Shown piece after piece: positions 39,406 to 50,280 of a DNA stretch of 64,000 bases. The stretch's first letter is position 1. Each line of letters opens with the position of its first letter. The stretch is from Erinaceus europaeus (taxonomy: Eukaryota > Chordata > Mammalia > Eulipotyphla > Erinaceidae), in assembly GCF_950295315.1 (NCBI RefSeq), contig NC_080172.1:117052788-117116787 (forward strand). Reading direction: 5' to 3'. The notes beneath the pieces were generated by a model that did no database searches, was not told the DNA's origin, and worked only from the letters and a program-made list of their open reading frames with translations. The position numbers and the translations under genes were made by a program.

Positions 39406-39972
39406 AGAAGCTTGCTATATGGGTAGTCTAGAAAGTTCCAATACCTCAAACTGAGTTTCCTCACCATGAACAACTCACACTACTGGCTTGTATGTGTCAC
39501 AGCCGAGGGACCATGTTGCGAGATTATTGTTAACTGCAGTCTCTGCTTTGTTCTGACTGCCCCTGTTTCTACAGCATGTCCTTTTTCTCTCCCTAGACTC
39601 TGTCCAGGACTCTGTAACTCCAAAGCCACACATCTCCTGAGCGTTGTCTTGGAAGTGGCGGCCTCCTGATTCCTTGTTTTTATGACCTGGTAGTTTGAAG
39701 GTGTGCTGTCCAGGTGTTTTGTGGCATGCCCTTCAGTTTACTTCTCTCCCAGGTTTTTCTCATGAGGTTTGTGGTTACTCGAATGGGACTATGGATCTTG
39801 AGAGAAAGACCCATGAGAGATTTTTCTGATGTTCCTCCACCATCCACCTTTGTGAGTATCAAGTAGTAGCAAGGACATTTTGTAGCCTATTCCAATACCA
39901 CATTGTTGATCAGTTATTGCAGTATTGGCCTTGGGGAGCTCTTACAGTTGACTCCTGTGTCCCTCTGACACA

Positions 39973-40020
<48 letters not shown>

Positions 40021-40324
40021 AAGAGAGGGAGGGAGAGAGAGAGGTTCTTTTCTTGAACACGTCCCTATTTTCAGACATTGCAAGAGGCTCCCAGTTTATC
40101 TTAATCTCCCTGCCTAGTGCCAGGATGCCCCATTTCTCCACAGAGGCCTGGACCTTTCTACTAGAGAATCTAAGAAGTGGGGCCTGGATCCTCAAAGGCT
40201 TATTAGTACAAAGCTGGCATCATCTGGTTCTGCTTTCACAGAGGTTCCTCTGAGAAGACAGAAAGTAGCCTGAGAGGAAGCAAAGTCAGCAGCAGGAGGG
40301 CACAGTGGTAATTCAGGTGAAGAG
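39406..40324. other. Intergenic DNA with (CA)n(GA)n
   Basis: 39968-40016 is CA units followed by GA units. The remainder is single-copy, with no gene recognised. Confidence 0.4.
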
Positions 40325-40555
40325 CATAATGGGGGTGGGGGACTCACCTGGTTAAGTGCAGGAATTACCATGCACAAGGACCCAGGTTCAAGCCCCCATC
40401 CCCCACCTGCAGGGGGAAGCTTCATGCAGTAAATCAACATTGCAAGTCTCTCTCTCTCTCTCTTTCTCTTTCCCTCTCTACTTCTCCCTCCCTCTCAATT
40501 TCTCTCTGTTCTATAAAATAAAATAAATAAAAACTTTTTTAAAAAAAAAAAGCAC
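40325..40555 (+). mobile_element. SINE-B copy
   Basis: Head GGGGGACTCACCTGGTTAAG, B box GGTTCAAGCCCCC, shortened body, CT-rich stretch and AATAAAATAAATAAAAAC tail. Confidence 0.85.
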
Positions 40556-41179
40556 AAAGTCCACCTGGACCCTCAGAGCTAATACAAAGATTATTTTACA
40601 CTAAAGACATTTGCAATTCAGTAGAGGCAGGAAGAAGCCTTCTCAGAGTTTTGCTTATCTCACTAAAAGCAGACACTTCGGGGAATGAAACTATCATAAA
40701 TTGCCTTCTCTGGGGGAGTTCTCGTGGCTGTGAGAAAGCCTGGAAAAGGCTGCTCACACCTGCATAAACAAACATTACCATAGCTCGCCTTATCTCCTCT
40801 GTGTTCCCTCAGTAGCCCGGCTATTCTTCCTGTAGAAGCCTCTTCTCTCTTGTCAAAACTTTAGCCATCTAGGGAACTGCTGCTTTTGTGAGATTCTACA
40901 CACAGAGGGATGTGCTCTGTGCCTGGAGCTAGTTCAGTCAGTCGGAGATCCCTGTCCACACGCCTGTGGCTCCAGATGCCCTGTCCCACCCCTGACTCCA
41001 TACAGCCAGAACTGAGGACTGAGTGGTGTTCTGATACCCCTCCTACACACACTCACACTCTTACATACACACTCACACACACAGACACACACTCACAATC
41101 TGACACACTCACACACATTCACACACTCTCCGAGTGAGTCCTTACTCTTATACCTTGCTCACGACAGTTTCTTAAAAGT
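40556..41179. other. Intergenic DNA with irregular CA-rich stretch
   Basis: 41044-41131 is an irregular CACACT/CACAGA array. No gene is seen. Confidence 0.4.
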
Positions 41180-41378
41180 AAATTGGTATTATCTTTCACT
41201 TATCTGATAGAGACAGGTGGAGAGGGAAGAAGTGATGGGAGAGAGAGACAGAGACACCCGCAACACTGATTCCCCATTCATAAAGCTTTTGCCTCCGGTG
41301 GGGTGGGGGGGCTTGAACCCGGGTCCTTGCTCACTGGAACATGTGCAGTTGACCGGGTGCACCACCACCTGGCCGCAT
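41180..41378 (-). mobile_element. SINE-B copy
   Basis: Reverse: a TATCTGATAGAGACAGGTGG body, B-box complement GCTTGAACCCGGGTCC and head complement CACCACCACCTGGCC. Confidence 0.82.
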
Positions 41379-41644
41379 CTTCATTTCTTTTGCCACCAAG
41401 AGCCCTAGCCCACAGGCTTCGGCAACTCTCACCTTTTGTTTGACCTTTACCACATCAAGACCACGGTCAGGAAGGAAGAGACAGGAAGGAAGTGCCTGGG
41501 GGCAGGAGACTGCTGTGCAGGAGACCGGAGTGGTGGCAGGTGTGGCTGAGCCAGGGAAAGCTGGGCTTGGGGCTGAGAGCCGCACCTGTGGGCGGGACTC
41601 CTCTCTGCCTAGGTGAAGCCCCTGGGGAAGTGAGTAAGGAGGCT
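41379..41644. other. Intergenic DNA
   Basis: GC-moderate, no recognised content. Confidence 0.3.
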
Positions 41645-42100
41645 CCTCTCTTCCTCTCTCTCACTCTCTCTCTCCCTCTCTCTCTCCCTCTCTATTTCCC
41701 TCTCTCTCCCTCTCTCTCTCCCTCTCTCTCTCCCTCTCTCCTTCCCTCTCTCTCTCACTCTCTCTCTCCCTCTCTCTCTTCCTCTCTCACCCTCTCTCTC
41801 TTCCTCTCTGTCTTCCTCTCTCTTCCTATCTCTCTCCCTCTCTCTCTTCCTATCTCTCTCCTTCTCTCTGTTTGTCTCTCTCTTCCTATCTCTATCTCTC
41901 TCTCTTCCTCTGTCTTCATCTCTCTCTTCTTATCTCTCTCTTCCTCTCTCCCTCTCTCTCTCCCTGTCTTCATCTCTCTCTTCCTATCTCTCTCCCTCTC
42001 TTCCTCTCTCTCTTCCTATCTCTCTCCCTCTCTTCCTCTCTCCCTCTCTCTCTCTTCCTCTCTCTCTTCCTATCTTTCAACCCTCTCTCTCTTCCTCTCT
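41645..42100. repeat. CT-rich polypyrimidine array
   Basis: About 450 bp of CTCTCTCCCTCT and CTCTCTTCCTAT words on the plus strand. The right half uses TTCCTATCTCTCTCCCTCTC, an approximately 20-30 bp higher-order unit. Its Ser/Leu-rich frames are artefacts. Confidence 0.93.
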
Positions 42101-42690
42101 CTTGGCCTAACATGTGAATGTTCTAATTTTTTCTTGAATAAAGTTTAAAATTCCTAAAAATTATGCTCTCTCCTCAATTCTTTGTTGAGATTATATGTGA
42201 CGGACTTTTAAATGTTGGGAAATAAGCTTTGCCAATCGATTTCCCCCAATACAAGGTGAGTTCCTGCAAGACAGGGTCTGGGTCTGGTTGAGCTGACTGT
42301 TCCCCAGAACCTTGCACAGAGCCCAACATATGGGTCCATTCACACTTGGGAAAAGAGTTGACAATTCATATTCTTCCAATTCCTCAGCAAAACAGTTGTC
42401 TCCACAATGAAGAGCCATCAACGGGGCTACAGGGGGCACCCTGGTAACCCACTTAAGAAAATAAACTGTTTGCAAAGTCTTTCCCCACACTCATTTGCAT
42501 AGAAACAATTAGTGTGCTAATTAAAACAGAGTCTTATCTGTTCCTGAAAGTAGGCCCAGCAGGACCTCCAGTCAGCGACTTGGTTGGCAGTCAGATCCAG
42601 GTTCTCTGGAAGTGGAAATGAAGCCATTTTCTGTTCTCATCAAACAAGAATTCAGGTGACTGTTGGGTGTGGCAGATGTCCCTTCCCTCT
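42101..42690. promoter_or_regulatory. Candidate conserved enhancer
   Basis: Repeat-free, complex sequence. 42490-42540 packs an octamer ATTTGCAT (42493-42500), CAATTAG (42506), TAATTA (42518-42523) and CTTATCT (42533, GATA-type) into 50 bp. An ATCGATTT word lies near 42236. The density of homeodomain/POU words without coding potential is typical of developmental enhancers. PAX7 is the expected developmental neighbour in mammals. The function is inferred. Confidence 0.4.
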
Positions 42691-42696
42691 GTCCAG

Positions 42697-43062
42697 TGTC
42701 AGGTTGTGTCGCGGGGGAGAGAACTCGACCGGAGCCAACCTGGGCTGCTGCCACATGGAAGAGGAACCAGGAACTCGTGGCTGAGTAGGAACACAATGCA
42801 ATGCTTTTACTGATCAGCGAAAATGCATTTATATCTTCGAAATGGAAGTGGCAGGTCCGAAAAGGAAATGGCTAGGAGAGGGCGTGGAGAGAAAGAAAGA
42901 GTTCAAAGGTAGCAGCAAGCTTCCATAGCAGCTGTTGTGAAGGTTCTAACCAGTGGGGATTAAACCAATACCCTGCAGGCAGGGCGGGTCTCAGGCAAAA
43001 CAAGGATTATGTAAATAGACCACAACATCAAGCAATGCAGGGACCTGGCATAATGACCAACA
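42697..43062 (-). mobile_element. Solo LTR-B with perfect 6 bp TSD
   Basis: 366 bp; on the minus strand it begins TGTTGGTCATTATGCCAGG. The direct repeat GTCCAG is at 42691-42696 and 43063-43068. It sits about 150 bp from the enhancer-like cluster at 42490-42540. Confidence 0.93.
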
Positions 43063-43068
43063 GTCCAG

Positions 43069-43824
43069 TGAGCTTGCGTGGGCCAGACTGACAGGTCCAT
43101 ACAGCGCCCAACCCAGATGAGTGACAGTGTGAGACCCTGCTCCCAGCCAGATCCGACGGCCACGTGATTTGCTCCAGGAAGGAAGAAGTGGTATTTAAAG
43201 CAATAGTATATAAGCAGGATTTCGGAAGGGGGCGTGTAACTTTTATGAGAGAACAGTTTCCCACCCATCCACACACAGTGAGTGAGCTGGCAGTCCATAA
43301 GCTTCCCCAGCCCCGGCTTTGAAGTGGGATCCAGCAGGACCCACCCAGGCTCGGCAGCAGATTGCTGGGATTGAGTTGCACCACACGGCTTTGGGCCTTG
43401 AAAGGAATAAAGTTGCCATTTGCAGAAGCAATGCCCTGCACCCAGATTTCTAAGTAATTCCCAGTAATTCTCAGTAGGCCTTCATGGTGACATCTATAAA
43501 ATGGGGCGATACCTACCCCATAGGGTTGTCAAGAGGGACTAATGAGTGTATCTATGTCTGTAAGTGGGAGTTAAGTTCACTCTGACTGGCCCCCAGATTC
43601 GATCAGATGAGGAGACAGATTCTGGGTGCAGCTGCTGGGGGTACTGCCTGGCATCCTACAGACCCCACACAACAGCCATGGAACTCACAAAGGGAGAGCC
43701 AGAAACTCACTGGGAGGCTGGGGTCAGACCTCTTTCTTCTTCCACTCAGAGCTAAGAGGGTGACCTTTGTGGTTTTAACATGGTTTTGGTTTGTCTTTGC
43801 CACCAAAGCAATCTGTGGTCAGTT
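43069..43824. other. Intergenic DNA with MIR trace
   Basis: 43480-43565 (TCTATAAAATGGGGCGATAC, GGGTTGTCAAGAGGGACTAA) is a reverse MIR 3' part. The rest is single-copy. A TATATAAG word at 43207 stands alone and is not called a promoter. Confidence 0.45.
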
Positions 43825-44092
43825 CCTGCACGACAATTCCACTGCTCCTGGTGGCCTTTTTATTTTTTATTTTCCTTTTATCTGATAGGACAGAGACAAC
43901 TTGTAGGGGATGAGAGGGACTGGAAGAGGACAGGGACAGGGAGAGGGAGAGAGACACAGAGAGAGAGAGAGAGATGGGGAGGAGGAGGGAGAAAGAAGCT
44001 TCTCCCCTGCAGATGTGGACCGGGAGCTTGAACCCAGGTTCTCCCACATTGTAACATGTGTGCTCTACCAGGTATGTCACTACCTGCCTCCC
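43825..44092 (-). mobile_element. SINE copy
   Basis: Reverse: 3' segment complement CCACTGCTCCTGGTGGCC, a TATCTGATAGGACAGAGACA body expanded with GA units, B-box complement GCTTGAACCCAGG, and head complement ending TACCTGCCTCCCC. Confidence 0.8.
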
Positions 44093-44774
44093 CTCAATGT
44101 TTTGCTTATATTTTGTTAGGAGGGAACAGAATTTTCCTTCACCCCCTTAGACTCTGTCTAGAAGTCCACAGCCAACCTCACAAGAGCCAGATTAAAGGAG
44201 CAACGTCACAGAACACTTCTTAATATCAATGTGCTCAAGGATTCCCAGAAAAGAGGTGAAAACAAAGAAGTAGGAAGACTTGGGACCTTGTATACTCTTT
44301 CAGTAAAAAGGAAAAAAAAAGCATGTGGGGAAGAGCAAAGAGATTATTCATATGGTGGAGTCAACATGCTACTAGGCAGGCAATACTACATATAGGCACA
44401 TGCAGCATACTACATACAACATACTAGGCATAGAGTTCAGGGCTGAGACCCTGGCCACCGCTTGGAGTGTTAGGCAAAGGGAAATCAGTGCTGCAATATT
44501 CTCTCTCTCTGTGTCTCTCTGTCTCTCTCTCTCTCTCTTCCATTCTGCCTTTCACCTTTATCTGAAAAAAAAAATTCTGCAGGGAGTGATGGAATAAAGC
44601 AGGTATGAATCCCCAGTGAAAATACAGCAACTGGGAAAGAATGAAAGAGGATTTGGGATTCAAGGGCCAATGAAGTGGGAATGTAGGAAGGACCTGAGTG
44701 TAAGGTAAGTATTTTTTATCTTTATAATTATTTTATTTTGATATTATTTTATTTCAATATTTTTGCTGCCACCA
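44093..44774. other. Intergenic DNA with SINE remnant
   Basis: 44400-44585 holds a degraded SINE body/tail (CTCTCTGTGTCTCTCTGTCT, A9). No gene is recognised. Confidence 0.35.
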
Positions 44775-45740
44775 GGGTTATTTTTAATTTTTATTAGTGA
44801 TTCTATAATGATTAACAAGATTGTAAGATCACAGGGATACAATTCCACACAGTTCCCACAACCAGAGTTCCATGTTCCACCCCTCCATTGGAAGCTTCCC
44901 TGTTCTTTATCCCTCTGAGAGTATGTGTTAGGAGCGGAAAATTTAGCACTCTGCTCTCCTGCTTTAAACATAGTTAAGTGTAGTTTTAAGTTTTAAGGTT
45001 TTTTTTTTTTTTTTAGTGTGAGATGAAGAACTCTTTCCCCTTTCCCCTAGAAAAGCAGAACCTAATCAGCTGGCCACCTGTTGTTTTGCAAGTGACCTAA
45101 GAGACCCTGCATGGGGGCAAGCCTTATCAGGGCCTTTGCACAGGGTTTGAGGAATGCTGTTTACCGGATGGTCACAGCAGATGACCAGATGGTTACAGCA
45201 GATGGTGGGAGAATGTGGTGACTTTACCTGGCTAGGTTCTGTTGGTTGTGTGGTTTTGCAATGTTTGAAATTAGCCCGCGCTTTGCTCTGAATGGATCAT
45301 GCTTTTGCTAGGTTTGAAATGATTGGATTCCGCCTTTTCTATGGAGTGTTATTGGACATAGATTGATAAGATGATGTGTCTCCCTCCATGAGTGTATTCA
45401 TAAATCCTATAAATTGTGTGGTTTGATCCTTGTTCAGGGTCGAGCCTGATGGACTGCTGTCAGTCACCTCTCGACCCAGATTGCAATTCATCAATAAACA
45501 TCTTTTGCTTCCTTGCAGTGGATGGTGGTTTGATTTTGCTCACTAACAGTGTGGACCCAAATTCTTTATGGGGAGCAGAAGGTGGGAGGTCTGGCTTCTG
45601 TAATTACTTCTCCACTGGACATGGGTGTTGGCAGGTGGATCCACACCCCCAGCCTGTTTCTGATGGTGGAGCAGGGCTCTGGGGAGTTGGGGTTCTGAGT
45701 CACATGGGTGAGTTTGTCTGCCCACCCTACCACTGAGGTT
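44775..45740 (-). mobile_element. R1 copy split by an LTR
   Basis: 44775-44925 is the reverse R1 3' end (TACAATTCCACACAGTTCCC, TTATCCCTCTGAGAGTATG). 45549-45740 is the continuation (GGACCCAAATTCTTTATGGG, GTGTTGGCAGGTGGATCCAC). The phrase that should read continuously, GAGTATGGACCCAAA, is broken by the LTR at 44926-45548. Confidence 0.85.
44926..45548 (+). mobile_element. Solo LTR of a second ERV family
   Basis: 623 bp with matching inverted ends TGTTAG...CTAACA. Flanks GTATG (44921-44925) and GTGTG (45549-45553) are a 5 bp duplication with one mismatch. It contains a TATAAA-like TCCTATAAATTG near 45408 and AATAAA at 45493, in the U3-R order expected for a plus-strand LTR. Its sequence is unrelated to LTR-B. 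The 5 bp duplication argues for a different ERV class. Confidence 0.82.
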
Positions 45741-46490
45741 GTTGCTTGTTGGGAACATGTGTGAGCCTGATAGAGCTTAGGGAGAACCACCCCCATCTTT
45801 GGATGGAGGTCTGAGAAGATAACCTCTTGGTGAGTCTCTCTCAACCGAGGTGAGCATAAGGGGGGAAACTCAGACTTGGTTCTTTCCTTCTTGACTCTCG
45901 GGCCCACAGATACCCCAGTACTTCCCTCCATTAACTGCAGGCCACATGGTCACAGATTCACTCATTCAAAGTCACCTTCTGATCACAGAAGAACACACCT
46001 TATCACACACTTCATCTCACACCTCAGACCCCAGACAAGAGAAATTCCAAACTATATGGCCTTTTGATATCCATCTTCTCTCTGTCTCACCCTACGGGTT
46101 TAACCCCTATGCTTCTCTCAAATGCCTTTGGATAATTAAGTTGCTTGTGTTATGGAAAATAACTGTCTTGTATCTCATCAATTCCTGTCATACCAACCCC
46201 CTACCTTAGGGGCATGCTGACTGTTAAGAAACCTGTAATTTCTGTCATATTGCAACAATAATTACCTCCATTGCTTTTCTATTTAACTCATGTCCACTTT
46301 GCCAATAAACGGACTCTAGGATTCTGGGACTCTAAGGACTCAGATTCTAGATTCACGCTAAGAGTCCCCTGGTGTCTTTTACTTCGTGTCACCCCTGTCG
46401 TGAGCGAGAAAGAACCATCCCGTTACCTTTCCCCTGGAGGACACCATGCCAGAGAAGGAGAGAGACACCCCGAAAGTTGCTGAGGCTCGG
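45741..46490 (+). mobile_element. Possible LTR of unknown family
   Basis: LTR-like: AATAAA at 46304, a CTCTAGGATTCTGGGACTCT repeat-like R region, then CGTGTCACCCCTGTCGTGAG downstream. Neither terminus is fixed by a target duplication, and no internal retroviral frame is seen. It could instead be single-copy DNA. Confidence 0.35.
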
Positions 46491-46524
46491 TGCCTGCAGA
46501 ATGAACCCACCATTCCCAGCAACC

Positions 46525-46735
46525 TTACCCCCACCCCCCTTTTTCTTTTTGTTGACAGAGACAGAGAAGTTGAGGGGGAAACAGAAAGGAAGGGAAAAAG
46601 AAGAGACCAGCAGCCCTGTTTCATGGCTTTTGAAGCTTCCCTCTAGAAGTAGTGGCCAGGGGCTTGAAGCTGGGTCTTTGTGTAGTTATACATGCACTCT
46701 ACCAGGTGTGCCACAGCCTGACTGCAAGAACTGTT
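46525..46735 (-). mobile_element. Diverged SINE-B
   Basis: Reverse: TTGACAGAGACAGAGAAGTT, CCCTGTTTCATGGCTTTTGA, B-box complement GGGGCTTGAAGCTGGG, head complement CCACAGCCTGACTGC. Confidence 0.72.
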
Positions 46736-47274
46736 TTAGCAAGTTCTATCTGTGCAGACTTGCCTTGGTGTTCATTTTCTGTCTGCAAAGACGGGTTGTT
46801 CTCTCTCTAGGAGGAAGAGAGCTCTTCCCAGAAGAGAAGTTGATGTCCTACTTTTAGATGAATTATCAGAGGGCAAAGATATGTTTCTGTATTTTCTGAG
46901 TCTCAATTACCTTCAATTCAAAATAACTCTACTCAAAGGATATACCTTGGAGTGTCATATTGTGAGAAAGCTTCAATGCTGAGAAGCCACTAGAGATAGG
47001 AGCCAGGGTTTTAGCAAGACCAGGAGCTGCAACTCGGAGTTCCTCAACTGAGCCTCCCTCCCTCCAGGCCACTCGGGGGGGGGGTCTTGAGGCCACAGCA
47101 CAGGCCTCCAGGAACACCAGGAAAACCTGCCCCTCCCACAGCTGCAGCCAAGAGCCCAGTGCAGTGAACCTGTGACTTTGGAGCCTCAGGCATGGGAATC
47201 TCTTTGCATAACCATTATGATAATCTCCCCTGCCTTTGGATAGAAGGGATATGTATGAATTCAAATTCAGAAAC
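46736..47274. other. Intergenic DNA with SINE-C remnant
   Basis: 47155-47240 is a reverse SINE-C part (GAACCTGTGACTTTGGAGCC, TGCATAACCATTATG). The remainder is unrecognised. Confidence 0.45.
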
Positions 47275-47580
47275 TTGGGAAGCCAGTCTCTGGCACACCC
47301 AGTTAAATGCACATAATACTAAACAGAAGGACACAAGCAAGGATCCAGGTTCAGGGATGCAGGTTCGAGTCCCCAGCTCCCCATCAGCAGCTGGTCCGTT
47401 TCACAAGTGATGAAGCAGGTCTGCAAGAGTCTGTCTTTCTATGTCTCTCTATCTCCCTTTCTCTCTCAATTTCTCTCTGTCCTATCCAAAATAAAAGGTG
47501 AGGGGGATAGCCACCATGAGCAGTGGATTCGTAGTACTAGCACTGAGCCCTAGCGATGACCCTTGGGGGCAGAGAAAGAG
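47275..47580 (+). mobile_element. SINE-A copy, long form
   Basis: Head GAAGCCAGTCTCTGGCACAC, duplicated B-box stretch (AGGTTCAGGGATGCAGGTTCGAGTCCCC), body GTGATGAAGCAGGTCTGCAA, GTCCTATCCAAAATAAAAGG, then the 3' segment GAGCAGTGGATTCGTAG. Confidence 0.82.
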
Positions 47581-48204
47581 GGAGAAAAACCATTTGGGAA
47601 CAAATAATGCTTCTCAATTCTAACCTTACAAATCTTCCTTTACCAGACGCATCTGCGATGTCAGTGCTTCATCTAAGATAAATGTTTGATTCACTGTACA
47701 GTTATTTCATTTGATAAAATCTTGATCAGGAAGTGTTATGGGACAAGAAAAATGGAAACATTTCACATTGCTTTTTATGTCTCCATTGAATCTTAATAAA
47801 CTGTTCCTGAATCCAACTAAAAAGATAAAGAAAAAGAATATTTCTCTCCTCCATCATCCATCCCACGAGGACCTACCACCTGCCCGTGGTCACATCAGCT
47901 ACCACAAAAAACACCCAGACCGGGGAGGGGAGAGGATATGCTGGATGAAGGAAACACTGAGGAGAGGTGAGTGCAGATAGCTGGTTAAGGAGGTGATTTT
48001 GGGAAGCACATAGAAAGGAGTATAAAGTGAGACTTGGACGGAAAGCAAGCCGAAGCAGGACCTGCATGTTTTCAGCGCTGTTTCCAACCTCACTCACACT
48101 CACACGATAACTGTGAGCCCTTGCTACTCTACCTCCAGGGTCAAGGGGTTGGGGTGTTTATAAGCCTACTCCCAGATGACCTTGTTTGAGGTCTCTTTCT
48201 TTTT
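47581..48204. other. Intergenic DNA
   Basis: About 620 bp without recognised gene or repeat. 47690-47830 is AT-rich. Confidence 0.35.
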
Positions 48205-49046
48205 TTAAATTTGTATTAGTGATTTAATAATGATGAACAAGTTTGTAAGATCACAGGGGTACAATTCCACACAGTTCCCATCACCAGAGTTCCATGTCCC
48301 AGCCCCTCCGCTGGAAGCTGCTATAGTTCTCTCAAGGTCACTGGTATGGGCTGGATGTATATATATATATCCATCTAATATTTTCAATGGATGTGCCTTT
48401 ATTCCATTTCTTTTCTCTTTTTTTAGAATATTTACTTATTCCCTTTTTGTTTTTATTGTTGTTGTAGTTAATATTGTTCTTATTGATGTCATCATATTGG
48501 ATAGGAAAGAGAGAAATGGAGAGAGGATGGAAAGACAGAGTAAGAGAAAGACAGACATCTGCAGACCTGCTTCACTGCCTGTGAAGTGACTCCCCTGCAG
48601 ATGGGGAGCCGGGGGCTCAAACCAGAATCCTTATGCCAGTCCTTGTGCTTCATGCCACTTGCACTTAACCCACTGTGCTACTGCCTGATTTCCTACTCGC
48701 TTTCTTGTTCAGCCCTACACCTATTACTATTTCCAAATGTTTTTCTTTTTTCCCCCCTCTTCTCTCTCAAATAAGTGAAACTGTGCCTGGCTTCCTCTGG
48801 TGTTTTCCAGATCTGCCTCCCTTTTATGGATGGTATAAAAACAAGGTTTCTGGTGACAAATGCTTTAGGTCGTTGTGGATCGTTACACTGGTTCTTGTGC
48901 TTTGGGCCATGTGCACTGATTCCTGGACCAAAATTATTTATGGGGAGCAGAAGGTGGAATGTCTGGCTTCTGTAATTGCTTCTCTGCTGGACATGGACAT
49001 CAGTGGAGCCATCCCCCCAGTCTGTTTCTATTTTTCCCTAGTGGTT
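48205..49046 (-). mobile_element. R1 long-middle variant, broken by a SINE and an ERV
   Basis: 48205-48419 is the reverse R1 3' end with (TA)n. 48698-49046 resumes with the T/C-rich middle seen at 32225-32390, then CTGGACCAAAATTATTTATG and TCTGGCTTCTGTAATTGCTT. It stops abruptly at 49046, where LTR sequence begins. Confidence 0.75.
48420..48697 (-). mobile_element. SINE-A inside R1
   Basis: Reverse: TATTTACTTATTCCC tail, ATTGGATAGGAAAGAGAGAA, CTGCAGACCTGCTTCACTGC, head complement ending CTACTGCCTGATTTCC. Confidence 0.88.
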
Positions 49047-49226
49047 CGTGCTCTTTTTCCACTCTGCCCCCTCTCCTAGTCACTTCCTGTTTTTCACCCT
49101 ACCATTTCCATCTTAGAAGATATTTAAAGGCAGATTCTTTTCTGATTAAAAAACACATTGGATTGCATTCCCGATCAGCCATGAGTTCCTGGTCATCTCT
49201 CTCCCACCCACGAAGCTAGCCCAGCA
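49047..49226 (+). mobile_element. Truncated 5' LTR of an ERV
   Basis: Matches only the last about 160-180 bp of LTR-B (compare 52555-52715): CTCTTTTTCCACTC, GAAGATATTTAAAGGCAGAT, TCAGCCATGAGTTCCTGG, ending AGCCCAGCA. The U3 part is missing. The left junction with R1 has no LTR terminus, so a deletion or recombination removed it. Confidence 0.85.
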
Positions 49227-49228
49227 TC

Positions 49229-49246
49229 TGGCGCCTGAACAGGGAC
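49229..49246 (+). other. Retroviral primer binding site, tRNA-Lys type
   Basis: Two bases after the LTR CA end lies an 18-mer matching the complement of the tRNA-Lys3 3' end at 17 of 18 positions (one C to T change at position 8). Class II/betaretroviral elements commonly use tRNA-Lys. Together with the 6 bp duplications of the solo LTRs, this assigns LTR-B to an ERVK-like group. Confidence 0.85.
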
Positions 49247-49266
49247 TGGCATATTGGTGCACCAAT

Positions 49267-49746
49267 GTGGGACCTAACCCGCCCATCCCCCAGATAAGTA
49301 TACGCCGCTTGGCTACCTCTTCGCCATGGATTATCTTCCTGTCTATGAAGAGTTTTCCCAAAACCTCTACTATTTTTTTCATAAGACAGTTTCTCTGTCT
49401 CTGGAACACTTTGCTCTGGTCCACACCTTGGTTCCTTATGACCGTGATCGAAGAGCTTGGGAGATGCGTGGAGATTTCCCCTGGGACTTTATGGACTCCC
49501 TCTCCTGTGTTACCCACAGACACGGATGACTCTAACTTGCAGAACCTTATCCAGTACCTTGTCAGTCCCCAAGAATGGAGACATGTGGTTAGTTCTACCC
49601 TCCTGATTCAATTCTTTCTTCAATGGGAAGATGTTTTTGGGGATGAGTGCCTGCAGCAATCCTGCAGGAACAGTCAGAACTCTAACTGGGATTCTGAGGC
49701 CTTTTTTGAAGTAGGATGCCCTCTGGAGACTCATAATGTGACATAG
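49267..49746 (+). pseudogene. Degraded gag-like ERV remnant
   Basis: Frames after the primer site show a retroviral gag texture. The segment around 49540-49680 has the SPQEW...QWEDVFGDEC pattern, which resembles the N-terminal capsid region of betaretroviral gag (Trp followed about 20 residues later by a QW-x-x-x-F/W...C motif). Upstream, the reading frame changes and the ATG at 49326 lies in a different frame. No protease, polymerase or envelope frame is intact. It is non-functional. Confidence 0.45.
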
Positions 49747-50280
49747 CAGAATCTAAATAATCTGGTTCAAAGTGCCTTAAAAAAAATCCCGACCACTTCT
49801 TTCCCCCCACCCTCACTATCTCCGAATATCTTAAGTTTGCTGTCTGCTTTCAGTTGTGTTTTGAAAGAAAGTGATTTGAATGACTGAATTTTTGTACGAC
49901 CCATTTTTGCTCTGAGTATTCGGAAACTTAATTGACATTATTAAAAAAAAAAAAAAAGCTGGATGCAGCCATGATTTCTGGAGATGTCCAGAAACAATCC
50001 TAATTTTTTTCTCTTTTGATTTTTTTACGTCTTGGCATAAATGTAAAACAGTTAATCTTGAAAACTGTATGAGTATGGGTGGGATGGATATTGCAATGGT
50101 TATGCTAATGATTCTTATGCCTGAGGCTTCTAGCCATGGTTCTTGTTTACCTTTCCATATTTTATTGAGCTTAAACTGATTAAACAACCTTAAAATCATA
50201 CTATAAAAGACTTCCAAAATTATAAAGGTACTTAAACCAATTATAATCGAGTTATCAATTATAGTAAACTTCTTGTCACG
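49747..50280. other. AT-rich ERV-associated sequence of unclear origin
   Basis: It contains an A15 run at 49942-49956 and, on the minus strand, a hydrophobic frame of about 166 codons (49831-50331) with no recognised family. It may be the U5/leader side of the reverse-oriented ERV or a separate insertion. Confidence 0.3.

Noticed and set aside
43200..43230. TATA-box promoter (TATATAAG)
   Set aside because: No gene or conserved frame follows, and the isolated word is expected by chance.
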